Below are positions 8,832 to 17,515 of a stretch of 55,632 bases of DNA, one piece after another (within the stretch, counting starts at the first letter, position 1; each line of letters begins with the position of its first letter). A model generated the notes under the pieces. That model was not told the origin of the DNA, did not search any database, and saw nothing but the letters and a program-made list of their open reading frames with translations. Location: assembly GCF_004323185.1 (NCBI RefSeq), contig NZ_NAPS01000002.1, positions 113,717 through 169,348 of the forward strand, read 5' to 3'. Source of the DNA: Westiellopsis prolifica IICB1. Its GTDB lineage: Bacteria > Cyanobacteriota > Cyanobacteriia > Cyanobacteriales > Nostocaceae. Made by a program: the position numbers and the translations under genes.

Positions 8832-8998
8832 AGGACTTACGCAAAAATCGCCAAAAAGCTTTACTTATTAAACCGCCATAGACGCGCAAGCGACTACTTT
8901 CAGAAGCCACTACCTACGGAAGCCGCAGAAGCGTCTACGTGTCTACCGGAACGGTAGAAGCCAAGAAGCCAAGAATTGGTAGAGTGTGCGTAAGTCCT
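8832..8998. repeat. MITE-like element, copy 3, interrupted by another repeat (167 bp)
   Basis: Terminal inverted repeats AGGACTTACGCA (8832-8843) and TGCGTAAGTCCT (8987-8998). Read in reverse, it aligns with copy 1 along both arms (GCGGTTTAATAA, AAGCTTTTTGGCGA). The alignment is broken by the insertion at 8877-8960, a copy of the separate 60-bp repeat family. The remainder of the gap 8761-9145 holds a HIP1 site and the words TGTGTCTTTGTGTCTCCGTGG and ACACCAAGACATGAAGG (about 9064-9121), which recur near 31710-31760. Confidence 0.8.
8877..8960 (+). repeat. Nested copy of the 60-bp dispersed repeat
   Basis: It starts CATAGACGCGCAAGCG, as at 2591, and ends in an ACCGGAACGGT palindrome. It interrupts the MITE-like element, so it arrived after that element. 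Confidence 0.7.
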
Positions 8999-9145
8999 AA
9001 TAAAATTGGAGTGCGATCGCACTTAGTTCAACTTTATCCAAAATTAAAAACTGTACTTTTCTTTGTGTCTTTGTGTCTCCGTGGTTAAAAATCGACTTTT
9101 GAAACACCAAGACATGAAGGTGAAAGAGTAATTTCGCGTCTCTAC

Positions 9146-10102
9146 TCACCAAAACATATGATTAAGAAAGTGATTTAAGAACTTCGGTTCTTTCGGTTCT
9201 TGATAATCTTTCGGTAATAAATCCGTTAGTGCGACTTCTAATTTATCTACAACTGCTTGTATTTCTTGTGCTTTGGGACGACTAGATTGAGGAGAAATAA
9301 TCGGTTCGCCAAATCGAACAGTTAATTGTTTGCAGAGGTACAGATTTTGTGTCCCAACTAAAGCTATGGGTAAAATTGGTACTCCAGAACGCAAAGCATA
9401 AATAGCAACACCGCGTTTGAGAGGAACAAATAACTGACCTTCAGCCTTGCCCAATCTTCCTTCTGGAAATAGAATTATACTTTCCCCACAAGCAAAAATG
9501 CCTTGAACAATACGATCTAAGCGTCGCATAAATTCTATAGATTTACCTGTGGGGACATTTTTTTCTATAGCATCTGCTAATTCAACTAAATCTTCATGTC
9601 CAGTTTTCGCAGCTTGTATTACTGCTAATTCTTCTTTCCAGATCCGTTCTATAGGTATGACTCCCTTAGCTAAATGTAGAAATTTTCGTTTCCACCACTG
9701 GTTGTAAAGGGTACGAGCATCACCAAAAATATAGGTGTAGGGATGTGCGGGTAATTCTGATAGTAATAAAAACGGATCAATATGATTTAGATGATTAGCA
9801 GCAATTAAGACTGGTTGAGTAGGAATCCGTTCTGAAAACTCAACTTTCACTCGAAATAAACTATGGATGAGAGTCCGTATTACCTTTCGCCGCATTTCAC
9901 CGCTAACTTTGTGTTCTGAAGCACCTTCCGCAATTGCTTCCGCCGACTGTAGCGCTTGGTGGATAATTTCATTAGTATAGCGATCGCGTGCATAAGCAAC
10001 ACCTTGTTCTGCACGTTGAATCATTGCTTCTGTTAGCGGTGTCAAAACTGCTTCTTGTGCATCATTTGAATTTGGCTGTGGAATTAATGGACTGTTGGAC
10101 AT
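9146..10102 (-). CDS. PlsC-like 1-acylglycerol-3-phosphate acyltransferase
   Basis: Acyltransferase of phospholipid synthesis, probably adding the second acyl chain to lysophosphatidate at the membrane. The 318-residue product has the catalytic HX4D motif as His104-LNHI-Asp109 (AANHLNHIDPF), the glycerophosphate-binding FPEGRLGKAEG (about 213-223), and the conserved VPILPIALVG. Its N-terminal 90 residues are charged and longer than in minimal PlsC proteins. The start is ATG at 10102. A terminator for the preceding ABC operon lies between that operon and this gene, so this gene is transcribed separately. Confidence 0.88.
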   Translation of the reverse strand: MSNSPLIPQPNSNDAQEAVLTPLTEAMIQRAEQGVAYARDRYTNEIIHQALQSAEAIAEGASEHKVSGEMRRKVIRTLIHSLFRVKVEFSERIPTQPVLIAANHLNHIDPFLLLSELPAHPYTYIFGDARTLYNQWWKRKFLHLAKGVIPIERIWKEELAVIQAAKTGHEDLVELADAIEKNVPTGKSIEFMRRLDRIVQGIFACGESIILFPEGRLGKAEGQLFVPLKRGVAIYALRSGVPILPIALVGTQNLYLCKQLTVRFGEPIISPQSSRPKAQEIQAVVDKLEVALTDLLPKDYQEPKEPKFLNHFLNHMFW

Positions 10103-10140
10103 GAATTTTTGGTAGACGGTTAGCTAATTGTCATCTTCAA

Positions 10141-10176
10141 TAAAAAAGCTCTCTTGCCTTTAGCACACAAGAGAGC
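10141..10176 (-). terminator. Rho-independent terminator of the ABC-2 exporter operon
   Basis: The stem pairs GCTCTCTTG (10148-10156) with CAAGAGAGC (10168-10176) around an 11-base loop. On the minus strand it is followed by TTTTTTA (10147-10141). It lies about 130 bases after the stop of the permease gene. Confidence 0.8.
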
Positions 10177-10305
10177 AGCGGTGTGGTATGAGGAGCAAAT
10201 CTAATGTTTGCTACCAGAAATTCTACCAAAATTTCTATGAATAATTAATGACATGGGTATGAAAATTCTGTGTAGATACGTAGCAGCTTGTTACGAGACA
10301 TTAAT

Positions 10306-11094
10306 TCATGCTCCCATTCCCGAATACCGCTTCAATCCTTGTCGCCATAACCAACGATTCAAACCCAGAAAAAACAAAATCCAACCCAAAATTGATATCA
10401 ATCCCTGTGTCAAATTTACAGGTATTCCTACCAAAATACTTGCTGGGAAATTAATTAAATAGGGAAAAGGAGTAAAGAGTACTACCGTCCTGACTGATTC
10501 TGGGAAAACTTCAAGAGGGGCAATCATACCAGATAAAAATAAAAAGAACAAAAACCAGAAATCTTCCAAAGCGCTTGCTCTTTCTGTCCAAAAGGAAAAT
10601 ATAGCAAAAGTGTACTGAATCACGAAGCGTAAAATAAAAGCTAATATCACCACTAAACTAAACAATAAAAAAGTTCCGAAACTCGGTATCCAAAAAGCTT
10701 GAGGGTAGAGTATAAAAAACAATCCTACTAACAGAATTGCGAATGGTATACGAGCAAATCTTTCACTAATATGGGCAGCAACATGATGCCATACTGGATC
10801 AATTGGTTGTAGCAATCGGTTAGAAAGTTTACCTTCTACTACTTCCTTTTCCACTTCCCAAATTACCCATACAACTGTGAACTGTCTCACCAGAAAAACA
10901 GCCAGAAAGTAACGAGCAAAATCCACGGGTGTTAAACCGAATTGTCCACCTTGAGCAGCTTGTATCCAAACTCCCATTAGGATAATTGGTAAAGAGCCAG
11001 CTAAAACCCATAAAATTAGTTCTGCGCGATACTCCATCATGTAGGAGTAGTACACAGACAGAAAAGTTAATATTGTTTTGATAAGTCTTTGCAT
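10306..11094 (-). CDS. ABC-2 family transporter permease
   Basis: Membrane subunit of an ABC-2 type transporter (PF06182-like). The 262-residue product has about six hydrophobic segments and starts MQRLIKTILTFLSVYYSYMMEYRAEL, a typical opening for this family. It conserves VWEVEKEVVEGKLSNRLLQPIDP in the first cytoplasmic loop. It is encoded 108 bases after the ATPase gene on the same strand, so the two form an exporter. Related cyanobacterial operons often carry two such permeases; only one is here, so it may homodimerise or pair with a distant subunit. Substrate unknown. Confidence 0.88.
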   Translation of the reverse strand: MQRLIKTILTFLSVYYSYMMEYRAELILWVLAGSLPIILMGVWIQAAQGGQFGLTPVDFARYFLAVFLVRQFTVVWVIWEVEKEVVEGKLSNRLLQPIDPVWHHVAAHISERFARIPFAILLVGLFFILYPQAFWIPSFGTFLLFSLVVILAFILRFVIQYTFAIFSFWTERASALEDFWFLFFLFLSGMIAPLEVFPESVRTVVLFTPFPYLINFPASILVGIPVNLTQGLISILGWILFFLGLNRWLWRQGLKRYSGMGA

Positions 11095-11106
11095 AATTTG
11101 TCATTA

Positions 11107-11130
11107 GAGACGCGAGGAACATCGCGTCTG
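11107..11130. repeat. Small palindromic repeat (GAGACGCGA type)
   Basis: GAGACGCGA and TCGCGTCTG flank a short centre. Same family as palindromes at 17465, 18390, 35025 and 37583. It lies between the ATPase and permease genes of one operon and could form a hairpin in the mRNA. Confidence 0.6.
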
Positions 11131-11202
11131 TACAATAGTATTAATGGTGTTTGTACAATAGTCATTAGTTATTAAGCACCAACAATGTAAAAACAACAAT
11201 TT

Positions 11203-12189
11203 TTAGCTAGTAACTACCCCTGCTTGAAATACTCTTCCAATGACTTCTTCCACTGGTGGTTCATTTACGGTTAAATCAATCACATCTAACTCTGCTAGGA
11301 TTCGTGAAACGGTGCGTGTTAAGTCTTCTTGTTGCACCATAAAACAGACCATTCGTCCATCTAATTTTTGGACATCACCATAGAACATGAGTCTTTGTTT
11401 TGACAGAGGTTGTGTTAATTCCACATGTACTTCTCGATAAGGTGCAAACTTTTCTAATAGTCCATCGAGACTACCGTCATACATCAACTTACCTTGGTGA
11501 ATTAATAATACTCGTTGACACAGAGCGGTAATATCTGCCATGTAATGACTTGTCAAGAGTACTGTCGCTTGATAACGCTGATTATACTCTCGTAAAAAGT
11601 CGCGCACCCCCATCTGAGCATTAACGTCTAGTCCCAAAGTTGGTTCATCTAAAAATAGCACCGAAGGACGATGTAAAAGTGCTGCTAAAATTTCTGCTTT
11701 CATACGCTCACCTAAAGACAGTTTGCGTACTGGTTGGTTAAGTTTTCCTTCTAGAGACAGCATTTCGGTGAGTTCGCCGACTCGCTTTTTAAATTCGCGA
11801 TCGCTTATATTGTAAACAGCAGCGTTAATTTTCAATGAATCCACTGCTGGCAAGTCCCAAATTAATTGTTGCTTTTGTCCCATTACTAAGGTTATTTTTT
11901 GCAAAAATGGTTCTTGGCGACGAAAGGGAACATAACCAGCGACTTTAACTATACCGCTAGAAGGATGAATCAATCCTGTGAGCATTTTGAGTGTGGTGGT
12001 TTTTCCAGCACCATTTGGTCCTAAAAACCCAACTACTTCCCCAGGTGCTATTTCAAAGGAAACATCTTGAACTGCTTTGATTTGGCGATAGGTGCGGCGA
12101 AAAAAGTGGGTAATTGTTCCCGCAATACCTGGTTCTTTCACAGCGACAGGATAAACTTTGCTCAGATTTTGAGCTTCAATGATTGGCAT
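11203..12189 (-). CDS. ABC-2 transporter ATP-binding protein
   Basis: ATPase subunit of the exporter whose permease follows. The 328-residue product shows Walker A GPNGAGKTT, a Q-loop region (LVMGQKQQLIWDLP), Walker B VLFLDEPTLGLD and the H-loop LLTSHYMAD. The signature motif is the variant LSLGERMK rather than LSGGQ, a variant seen in this subfamily (PF06182 partners). An additional domain of about 90 residues follows the nucleotide-binding core. First gene of the operon; start ATG at 12189. Confidence 0.92.
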   Translation of the reverse strand: MPIIEAQNLSKVYPVAVKEPGIAGTITHFFRRTYRQIKAVQDVSFEIAPGEVVGFLGPNGAGKTTTLKMLTGLIHPSSGIVKVAGYVPFRRQEPFLQKITLVMGQKQQLIWDLPAVDSLKINAAVYNISDREFKKRVGELTEMLSLEGKLNQPVRKLSLGERMKAEILAALLHRPSVLFLDEPTLGLDVNAQMGVRDFLREYNQRYQATVLLTSHYMADITALCQRVLLIHQGKLMYDGSLDGLLEKFAPYREVHVELTQPLSKQRLMFYGDVQKLDGRMVCFMVQQEDLTRTVSRILAELDVIDLTVNEPPVEEVIGRVFQAGVVTS

Positions 12190-12273
12190 AAGGTAGATGG
12201 TAGTTAGTGGTTAATAGTTGTTAGTTGGTGGTTAACGGTTGTTTAGGGAGCATCGTAATTTTTTCAATATACC

Positions 12274-12362
12274 GCTAAGGGTTCAAACCCTTAGCTAATA
12301 GCACAAGTCGTCTTCATACGACCTCATATAATCAAGCTATGAAACTGCGATTCCAATCGCAG
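12274..12362. repeat. Two palindromic hairpins upstream of the exporter
   Basis: Hairpin one: GCTAAGGGTT (12274-12283) pairs with AACCCTTAGC (12286-12295). Hairpin two: CTGCGATT (12345-12352) pairs with AATCGCAG (12355-12362), followed by GCAGGTTTTTT. They lie in the 210 bases between the AarF stop and the ATPase start, on DNA where both neighbours read leftward. Hairpin two has a T-run on the plus strand but no plus-strand gene precedes it, so it is listed as a repeat. Confidence 0.5.
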
Positions 12363-12399
12363 GCAGGTTTTTTGAACTTCCAAACGACAACCAACAAAA

Positions 12400-14043
12400 T
12401 TATCTTAAACGTCCTGATCGCAAAATACTAATTACCAGCCACAAACCCAAGAAGGTTGCTGTAGCAAATAACACGTTACTTAGAAGAGAAAATTGTGGTG
12501 TTCTGGCGTTACTTGAAATAATTGCTGCTCCCATAATCAGTGAACCTACTAGGATACTAAAAGAAAGCCGATTGGCAGCATCATCGGTGGTACGACGCAA
12601 GCTATCTAGGCCACGTACATTTAAATTCCACTGCAATGTTTCTGATGTGACTCGATCTAGCAATAATTCGATTTGTCGGGGAGATTGTAAAGAGAGGCTT
12701 TTCAAGTCTAGCGCTGTTCTCAGGAGCGATCGCACTGGTGATTCTCCGAACAACTGACGACGGAATAAATCTGTAATTAATGGTTGAATTTCATCTATAA
12801 AATTCAGATCTGGATTAAATGATCGTGCTACTCCCTCTAAGTTAGCTAGGGTTTTGGCATATAAACCCATATTACTAGGTAAACGAATTTTATTATTACG
12901 AGCGACTTGTAACAGTTCATAAATGATCTGACTGAAATTCATTTGCGCCAAGTTCAAGTTATAGTACTTCCGCAACATCCGGTCATAATCATTTTCGAGA
13001 CGAGACAAAATGACAGGTTGATTTGAATCCGCTAATTGCAAAGTTAACTGGGCGCACCGTTGAGCATCTAAATCAACTATTGCTAATAACATTTCTGTTA
13101 AAATTTGCTGTGTCCGCGGATCGAGTCGCCCCATCATCCCGCAGTCAATTAAAGCAATTCGCCCATCTTTAAGATAAAAAATATTGCCTGGATGAGGATC
13201 GGCGTGAAAAAATCCATCTATATATAATTGTTGGAAAAAAGCACGAAATAACAAGGTAGTAATTTCTTGTCTTTCTACAATCGGGCTTTTACCGTTTTGG
13301 CTACTTAAATTTGCCGACAACAACGGTACACCATCCAACCATTCCATTACTAGTAATTTTTGTGTAGTCAAATCCCAGTAAATTTGTGCGACTTTGATCT
13401 GATTTGGATCAAACCAGCGACTCGCAGATAAATTGCGCCGCAAATCGTCAGTATAACTAGCTTCTACTGTGAAATCTAACTCTGCTTCCAAAGCTTTGAC
13501 AAACTCTTCGGCGATCGATTTGATTTCGTAGCTTTGACCAAATTCAGTGCGTGCTACTAAATCAGCAATACCTTGAATCAAAGCAATATCTCCGGCAACA
13601 GTAACATCAATTCCTGGACGTTGCACTTTCAAAGCAACTTCTCGACCATCTTTGAGGGTAGCTCGATGGGTTTGAGCAATGGAACCGGCTGCTACTGGTA
13701 CAGGATTAATTGTTGTAAAGGTTTCTTCTAAAGGTTGTTTGAGTTGTTGACGAATCAGAACTTCTATTTCTGACCAAGAAACTGGTGGGACTTCATCTTG
13801 TAGTGTTGATAGTTCTTCGATATAAGAACCACTTAGCAAGTCTGGACGGGTAGAAAGTAGTTGACCCAATTTGACGTACACAGGCCCCAAATCAACCAAG
13901 ATATTTTTTAAAACTGCTGGTGTGGGTAACTGAGGCTCATCAGCTTTACCACCTGTGAGCAATCTTCGCATATAGTCCCAGCCATTACGGAAAAGAACTT
14001 CAACGATTTCTCGTTGACGGGGAACTGTTTGAGTAAGAAACAT
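12400..14043 (-). CDS. AarF/ABC1/UbiB family kinase-like protein
   Basis: Atypical kinase-like protein of the ADCK/UbiB family, linked in bacteria and plastids to quinone or tocopherol metabolism. The 547-residue product has the family KxGQ motif (VKLGQLLSTRPDLL, about 57-70), the nucleotide-site lysine in VALKVQRPGI, FFHADPHPGNIFYL and the metal-binding LIDCGMMG. Two hydrophobic segments close the protein (about 495-540), suggesting membrane anchoring. The GTPase gene is 66 bases upstream on the same strand, so the two may be cotranscribed. Cyanobacteria have several such genes, so a specific name is not assigned. Confidence 0.93.
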   Translation of the reverse strand: MFLTQTVPRQREIVEVLFRNGWDYMRRLLTGGKADEPQLPTPAVLKNILVDLGPVYVKLGQLLSTRPDLLSGSYIEELSTLQDEVPPVSWSEIEVLIRQQLKQPLEETFTTINPVPVAAGSIAQTHRATLKDGREVALKVQRPGIDVTVAGDIALIQGIADLVARTEFGQSYEIKSIAEEFVKALEAELDFTVEASYTDDLRRNLSASRWFDPNQIKVAQIYWDLTTQKLLVMEWLDGVPLLSANLSSQNGKSPIVERQEITTLLFRAFFQQLYIDGFFHADPHPGNIFYLKDGRIALIDCGMMGRLDPRTQQILTEMLLAIVDLDAQRCAQLTLQLADSNQPVILSRLENDYDRMLRKYYNLNLAQMNFSQIIYELLQVARNNKIRLPSNMGLYAKTLANLEGVARSFNPDLNFIDEIQPLITDLFRRQLFGESPVRSLLRTALDLKSLSLQSPRQIELLLDRVTSETLQWNLNVRGLDSLRRTTDDAANRLSFSILVGSLIMGAAIISSNARTPQFSLLSNVLFATATFLGLWLVISILRSGRLR

Positions 14044-14109
14044 AATTTTAATAAATCGCTAATAAGTAGAAGGAAAAGAATTGTTAAATGTTTTAGGGTA
14101 TTTAGAATT

Positions 14110-15438
14110 TCACTTCATACCTCGAAAACGTGCTTTTGCTTGCTCAAATGCGTCTTGCATCACAGATTGAATTTTTTGAGGATCGGGTTTTTTACCTCCC
14201 ATTAAATCACCGAAGTATACACAAGCACCTTCACCCAATGCCCAGGTATAGGCAGCAGACCAAGAAGCAGCAATAACACTACCAAATCCAGGTATAAATT
14301 TAACTAGCTCCCGTGCAACTGTTCTTGCAAAAAAGCCACCTGCGATCGCACTCACGACACCACCAGCTTGAGAACGTGTAAGTGTTTGTCCATATAATTT
14401 ACCTAATAACCCGACCATTGATACTTGCAATGCAATTAACACAGGCATTGTAGCTAAAGGTAGAGGTGTGGCGGCGATTGTGGCGGCGATCACAGCAAAA
14501 GCCAAAATATAACGACGTCCCACATCTCGGTAGAGATTACCAATCTTCTCACCAGTTTCCTGATCTAATAACTGGTGAATTGCTCTGGCTTCGGCTTCTG
14601 GTAGTAAATCTGCTAGAGTATCTCTCAATACTTCTAACCCGTAAAACACTGGTGTGTAACCATCTTCTTCTAGGGTAAAGTCGATGAGTACAGAGCGATC
14701 GTACAGTCCAGTAAAAGTTTCCTCAATCGCAGCAAAAGCGCGGTTAAGTTCTTCGTATACTGGTGGATACTCTGGATGATCCGCAACATCAGGAGGATAA
14801 ACCTCATGTAAACAAGTAACTGCTAATACACAGGGAACATCTGGATATTTTTGACGTAACTCCTGAGCAATTTGTCGTAGTGTATCAGTGGCGAAGTCGT
14901 TAATTTTGACAGTGAGAATCATGACTTTGGCGCCACGACTATCTTTTTGCAAATCACCAATTAGTTCTTGAATGACTACATCAGTATCTTGATTAACATC
15001 ACCTAGCCCAACAGTATCAGTAAAAATCAGTAAAGGTAGATCATTAGAAGGATAAGCGTAGCGCTTGGTGTTTTGAGTATGGGGACGAAATCCTTGACCA
15101 ACAATTTCAGCAGAAACACCTGTTAATCCCCTGACAATAGAACTTTTACCAGCTTGAGGCTTACCAATCAATAAGGCTTCTGTGGTTGGTAGTTCTGCTC
15201 GTACTTGCTCTAAAATCTCTGCAACTTGAGCTTCACTAACACTAAACCACTTCACAAACGACTGTGATATTTTTTCTACGGGTAGAACTTGGATTAATCG
15301 TTCTGTTGTCTTATTCCAAACACTTGCGATCGGATTTGGATTGGAATTATCTACCGACTCTTTATTGAGATCATTAGTCGGTTCATTTGAGTTTTGAATA
15401 TTTGCTGACGGGAAATCAGACTCACGTTGCTCAGTCAT
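14110..15438 (-). CDS. GTPase with C-terminal DUF697 membrane domain
   Basis: The 442-residue product combines a small GTP-binding domain (P-loop GKPQAGKSS at 92-100, DTVGLGD as G3) with a C-terminal YcjF/DUF697-type region of hydrophobic segments (about 310-400: YILAFAVIAATIAATPLP, GGVVSAIAGGFFARTV, FIPGFGSVIAASWSAAYTWALG). The first 60 residues are polar and low in complexity. Such proteins are thought to act at membranes; no substrate is known. It precedes aarF on the same strand. The usual NKxD base-specificity motif is not obvious. Confidence 0.85.
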   Translation of the reverse strand: MTEQRESDFPSANIQNSNEPTNDLNKESVDNSNPNPIASVWNKTTERLIQVLPVEKISQSFVKWFSVSEAQVAEILEQVRAELPTTEALLIGKPQAGKSSIVRGLTGVSAEIVGQGFRPHTQNTKRYAYPSNDLPLLIFTDTVGLGDVNQDTDVVIQELIGDLQKDSRGAKVMILTVKINDFATDTLRQIAQELRQKYPDVPCVLAVTCLHEVYPPDVADHPEYPPVYEELNRAFAAIEETFTGLYDRSVLIDFTLEEDGYTPVFYGLEVLRDTLADLLPEAEARAIHQLLDQETGEKIGNLYRDVGRRYILAFAVIAATIAATPLPLATMPVLIALQVSMVGLLGKLYGQTLTRSQAGGVVSAIAGGFFARTVARELVKFIPGFGSVIAASWSAAYTWALGEGACVYFGDLMGGKKPDPQKIQSVMQDAFEQAKARFRGMK

Positions 15439-15522
15439 TGTCCTACAAGCATTAGTAATGCTTCTTGAACTGTAACATTACAATCTTGAGTACAACCAGA
15501 GTCTCAAGATAGACCCATGAAG

Positions 15523-15571
15523 ACAGTGATCAGTTATTAGGTTTGGTTGTTGACTGACCACTGATCACTGT
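15523..15571 (-). repeat. Inverted repeat directly after trpB
   Basis: ACAGTGATCAGT (15523-15534) and ACTGATCACTGT (15560-15571) are perfect 12-base arms. The second ends one base before the trpB stop codon. No T-tract is present. It may act as a 3'-end hairpin of the trpB transcript. Its words resemble the GATAACT-type heptamer repeats found nearby. Confidence 0.6.
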
Positions 15572-16807
15572 TTACTGATTGAGGAATTTAGCTACTGTCT
15601 GCACATCTTTATCACCACGTCCAGAACAGTTAATCACAATCCGGGGACTACCGCTCAGTTGGGGACACAGGGTTTCGAGGTAGGCGATCGCATGGGAGGT
15701 TTCGAGTGCAGGTATAATTCCCTCTAAGCGCGAAAGTTTTTGGAATGCGGCTAAAGCTTCAGCATCAGTCACACTATAATATTCAGCACGTCCAACATCT
15801 TTTAAATAACTATGTTCTGGTCCCACACCTGGATAGTCTAAACCAGCACTAATTGAATGAGCTTCTATCACCTGTCCATCGTTGTCTTGTAGCAGGTAAC
15901 TCATGGCTCCATGCAATACACCAACTCGTCCTTTTGTCAACGTGGCTGCATGTTTTTCTGTATTCACACCTTCGCCAGCAGCTTCCACCCCAATTAACCT
16001 GACAGATGACTCATTCACAAACTCGTGAAAAAGTCCCATTGCATTAGAACCACCACCGACACAAGCCATGAGAATATCAGGTAAGCCGCCCCATTTTTCC
16101 ATTGCTTGAGCGCGGGTTTCTTGTCCAATTACCGCATGAAAATCCCGTACCATCATTGGATAAGGATGAGGGCCAGCCACCGAACCCAAGATATAGTGAG
16201 TCGTTTCGACATTTGTCACCCAATCCCGAATTGCTTCCGAAGTAGCATCCTTAAGTGTACCTGTTCCCGCCGCTACTGGTCGGACTTCTGCTCCCATCAG
16301 CTTCATTCTAAATACATTCAAAGCTTGACGTTCCATATCGTGAACGCCCATATAAATCACACATTCTAAACCAAATCGAGCGCAGACTGTTGCTGTTGCT
16401 ACACCGTGTTGACCAGCACCAGTTTCGGCAATAATCCGCTTTTTGCCCATGCGCTTCGCCAACAATACCTGACCGATCGCATTATTTATTTTATGAGCGC
16501 CTGTATGATTTAAATCTTCGCGTTTTAAGTAAATTTGCGCCCCTGTGCCATCTGGACGAGCATAATGGGCGGTAAGGCGTTCGGCAAAATATAAAGGAGT
16601 AGCACGTCCGACGTAATCACGGAGTAATTGTTGTAACTCAGCAACAAAAGCAGCTTGATTGCGATATTGCTCGTATGCTACTTCTAATTCTGCCAGTGCT
16701 GGCATTAATGTTTCTGGAACATATTTACCACCAAAGCGACCAAAGCGTCCTTGGGGGTCAGGGTGTTGATTAGTTTGGAAATTGGGGAAAATGGGAGTAG
16801 TAGTCAT
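15572..16807 (-). CDS. trpB: Tryptophan synthase beta chain
   Basis: Joins indole and serine to make tryptophan, as the beta half of the alpha2-beta2 enzyme (cytosolic, PLP-dependent). The 411-residue product has [18 protein letters not shown] near the start, the PLP lysine Lys106 in [21 protein letters not shown], the phosphate-binding [10 protein letters not shown] and NCSGRGDKD at the end. It stands alone, without trpA, as is usual in cyanobacteria, where trp genes are scattered. It diverges from the SUI1 gene across 300 bases of repeat-bearing DNA. Confidence 0.98.
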   Translation of the reverse strand: MTTTPIFPNFQTNQHPDPQGRFGRFGGKYVPETLMPALAELEVAYEQYRNQAAFVAELQQLLRDYVGRATPLYFAERLTAHYARPDGTGAQIYLKREDLNHTGAHKINNAIGQVLLAKRMGKKRIIAETGAGQHGVATATVCARFGLECVIYMGVHDMERQALNVFRMKLMGAEVRPVAAGTGTLKDATSEAIRDWVTNVETTHYILGSVAGPHPYPMMVRDFHAVIGQETRAQAMEKWGGLPDILMACVGGGSNAMGLFHEFVNESSVRLIGVEAAGEGVNTEKHAATLTKGRVGVLHGAMSYLLQDNDGQVIEAHSISAGLDYPGVGPEHSYLKDVGRAEYYSVTDAEALAAFQKLSRLEGIIPALETSHAIAYLETLCPQLSGSPRIVINCSGRGDKDVQTVAKFLNQ

Positions 16808-16967
16808 GGGATTTTGGATTTGAAGGTTTGTAGCCTGCGAGGAATTATCGGTTAAGTACTGAAGTTTAAACTACAAGACGAACTTAATTATAAAAAAGTC
16901 TGAACCGGATTAGGATAAAAACAGACTACTACTTCGCCACGCAAATTTTGACTCTTTGCGAGGGGTT

Positions 16968-17000
16968 AGATCCCCGACTTTTTAAAAAAGTCGGGGATCT
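16968..17000. repeat. GATCCCCGACTT palindrome
   Basis: AGATCCCCGACTTTTT (16968-16983) and AAAAAGTCGGGGATCT (16985-17000) form a perfect 16-base stem with essentially no loop. Parts of the same word recur at 42828 (AGTCGGGGATCTGG) and about 20810. It lies in the 300-base divergent region between trpB and the SUI1 gene; no promoter boxes were identified there. Confidence 0.7.
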
Positions 17001-17065
17001 GGCCAAGTTGCCAAAATCAATGTGGTGAACTACTACTCAAGACTACTAAACAGTTGTCAGTCTTT

Positions 17066-17089
17066 GATAACTGATAACTGATAACTGTT
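17066..17089. repeat. Heptanucleotide tandem repeat (GATAACT)
   Basis: Three consecutive GATAACT units just upstream of the SUI1 gene. This is the short tandemly repeated repetitive type described in heterocystous cyanobacteria. Confidence 0.7.
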
Positions 17090-17107
17090 CACTAATTATT
17101 AAAGTTT

Positions 17108-17455
17108 ATGGCTTCCCCCAAGGATAAATCATCAAGCGATCGCTTTGTTTACCGTGAATTTGGTGACAACTACTCGCCAGCATTAGAAAGACCAACTCAA
17201 GAACTACCACCCGAAAAACAAAATGTACGGGTACAAGCAACTCGCGCTGGACGCAAAGGAAAAACTGTCACTGTCATTAGCGGTTTTCAAACAAAACCAG
17301 AAACTTTGCAAGCATTACTCAAACAGTTGAAAACTCAGTGCGGTACAGGTGGAACAGTTAAAGATAACGAAATCGAAATTCAAGGGGAACACAAGCAGAA
17401 AATCCTGGAAATCTTGCTCAAGCTGGGATACAAAGCCAAAATCAGCGGTGGTTGA
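17108..17455 (+). CDS. SUI1/eIF1-like translation factor
   Basis: The 115-residue product belongs to the SUI1 (YciH) family, bacterial relatives of eukaryotic initiation factor 1. The C-terminal domain runs GRKGKTVTVISGFQ ... LKTQCGTGGTVKDNEIEIQGEH ... LGYKAKISGG. The N-terminal 40 residues are polar and variable. In bacteria it is thought to influence start-site fidelity at the ribosome, with no firm role in cyanobacteria. It is followed after 60 bases by the SDR gene on the same strand, with a palindromic repeat between. Confidence 0.92.
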   Translation: MASPKDKSSSDRFVYREFGDNYSPALERPTQELPPEKQNVRVQATRAGRKGKTVTVISGFQTKPETLQALLKQLKTQCGTGGTVKDNEIEIQGEHKQKILEILLKLGYKAKISGG

Positions 17456-17464
17456 TATTTAATA

Positions 17465-17484
17465 GAGACGCGATTCATCGTGTC
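17465..17484. repeat. Small palindromic repeat (GAGACGCGAT type)
   Basis: Imperfect palindrome GAGACGCGATTCATCGTGTC between the SUI1 and SDR genes. Same family as 11107 and 37583. Confidence 0.55.
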
Positions 17485-17515
17485 TGTTATCAATTTTAAT
17501 CCTTGGTGATAGTTT

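Noticed and set aside
12274-12295. tRNA T-arm-like GGGTTCAAACCC
   Set aside because: It is the centre of a simple palindrome; no acceptor, D or anticodon arms can be placed around it.
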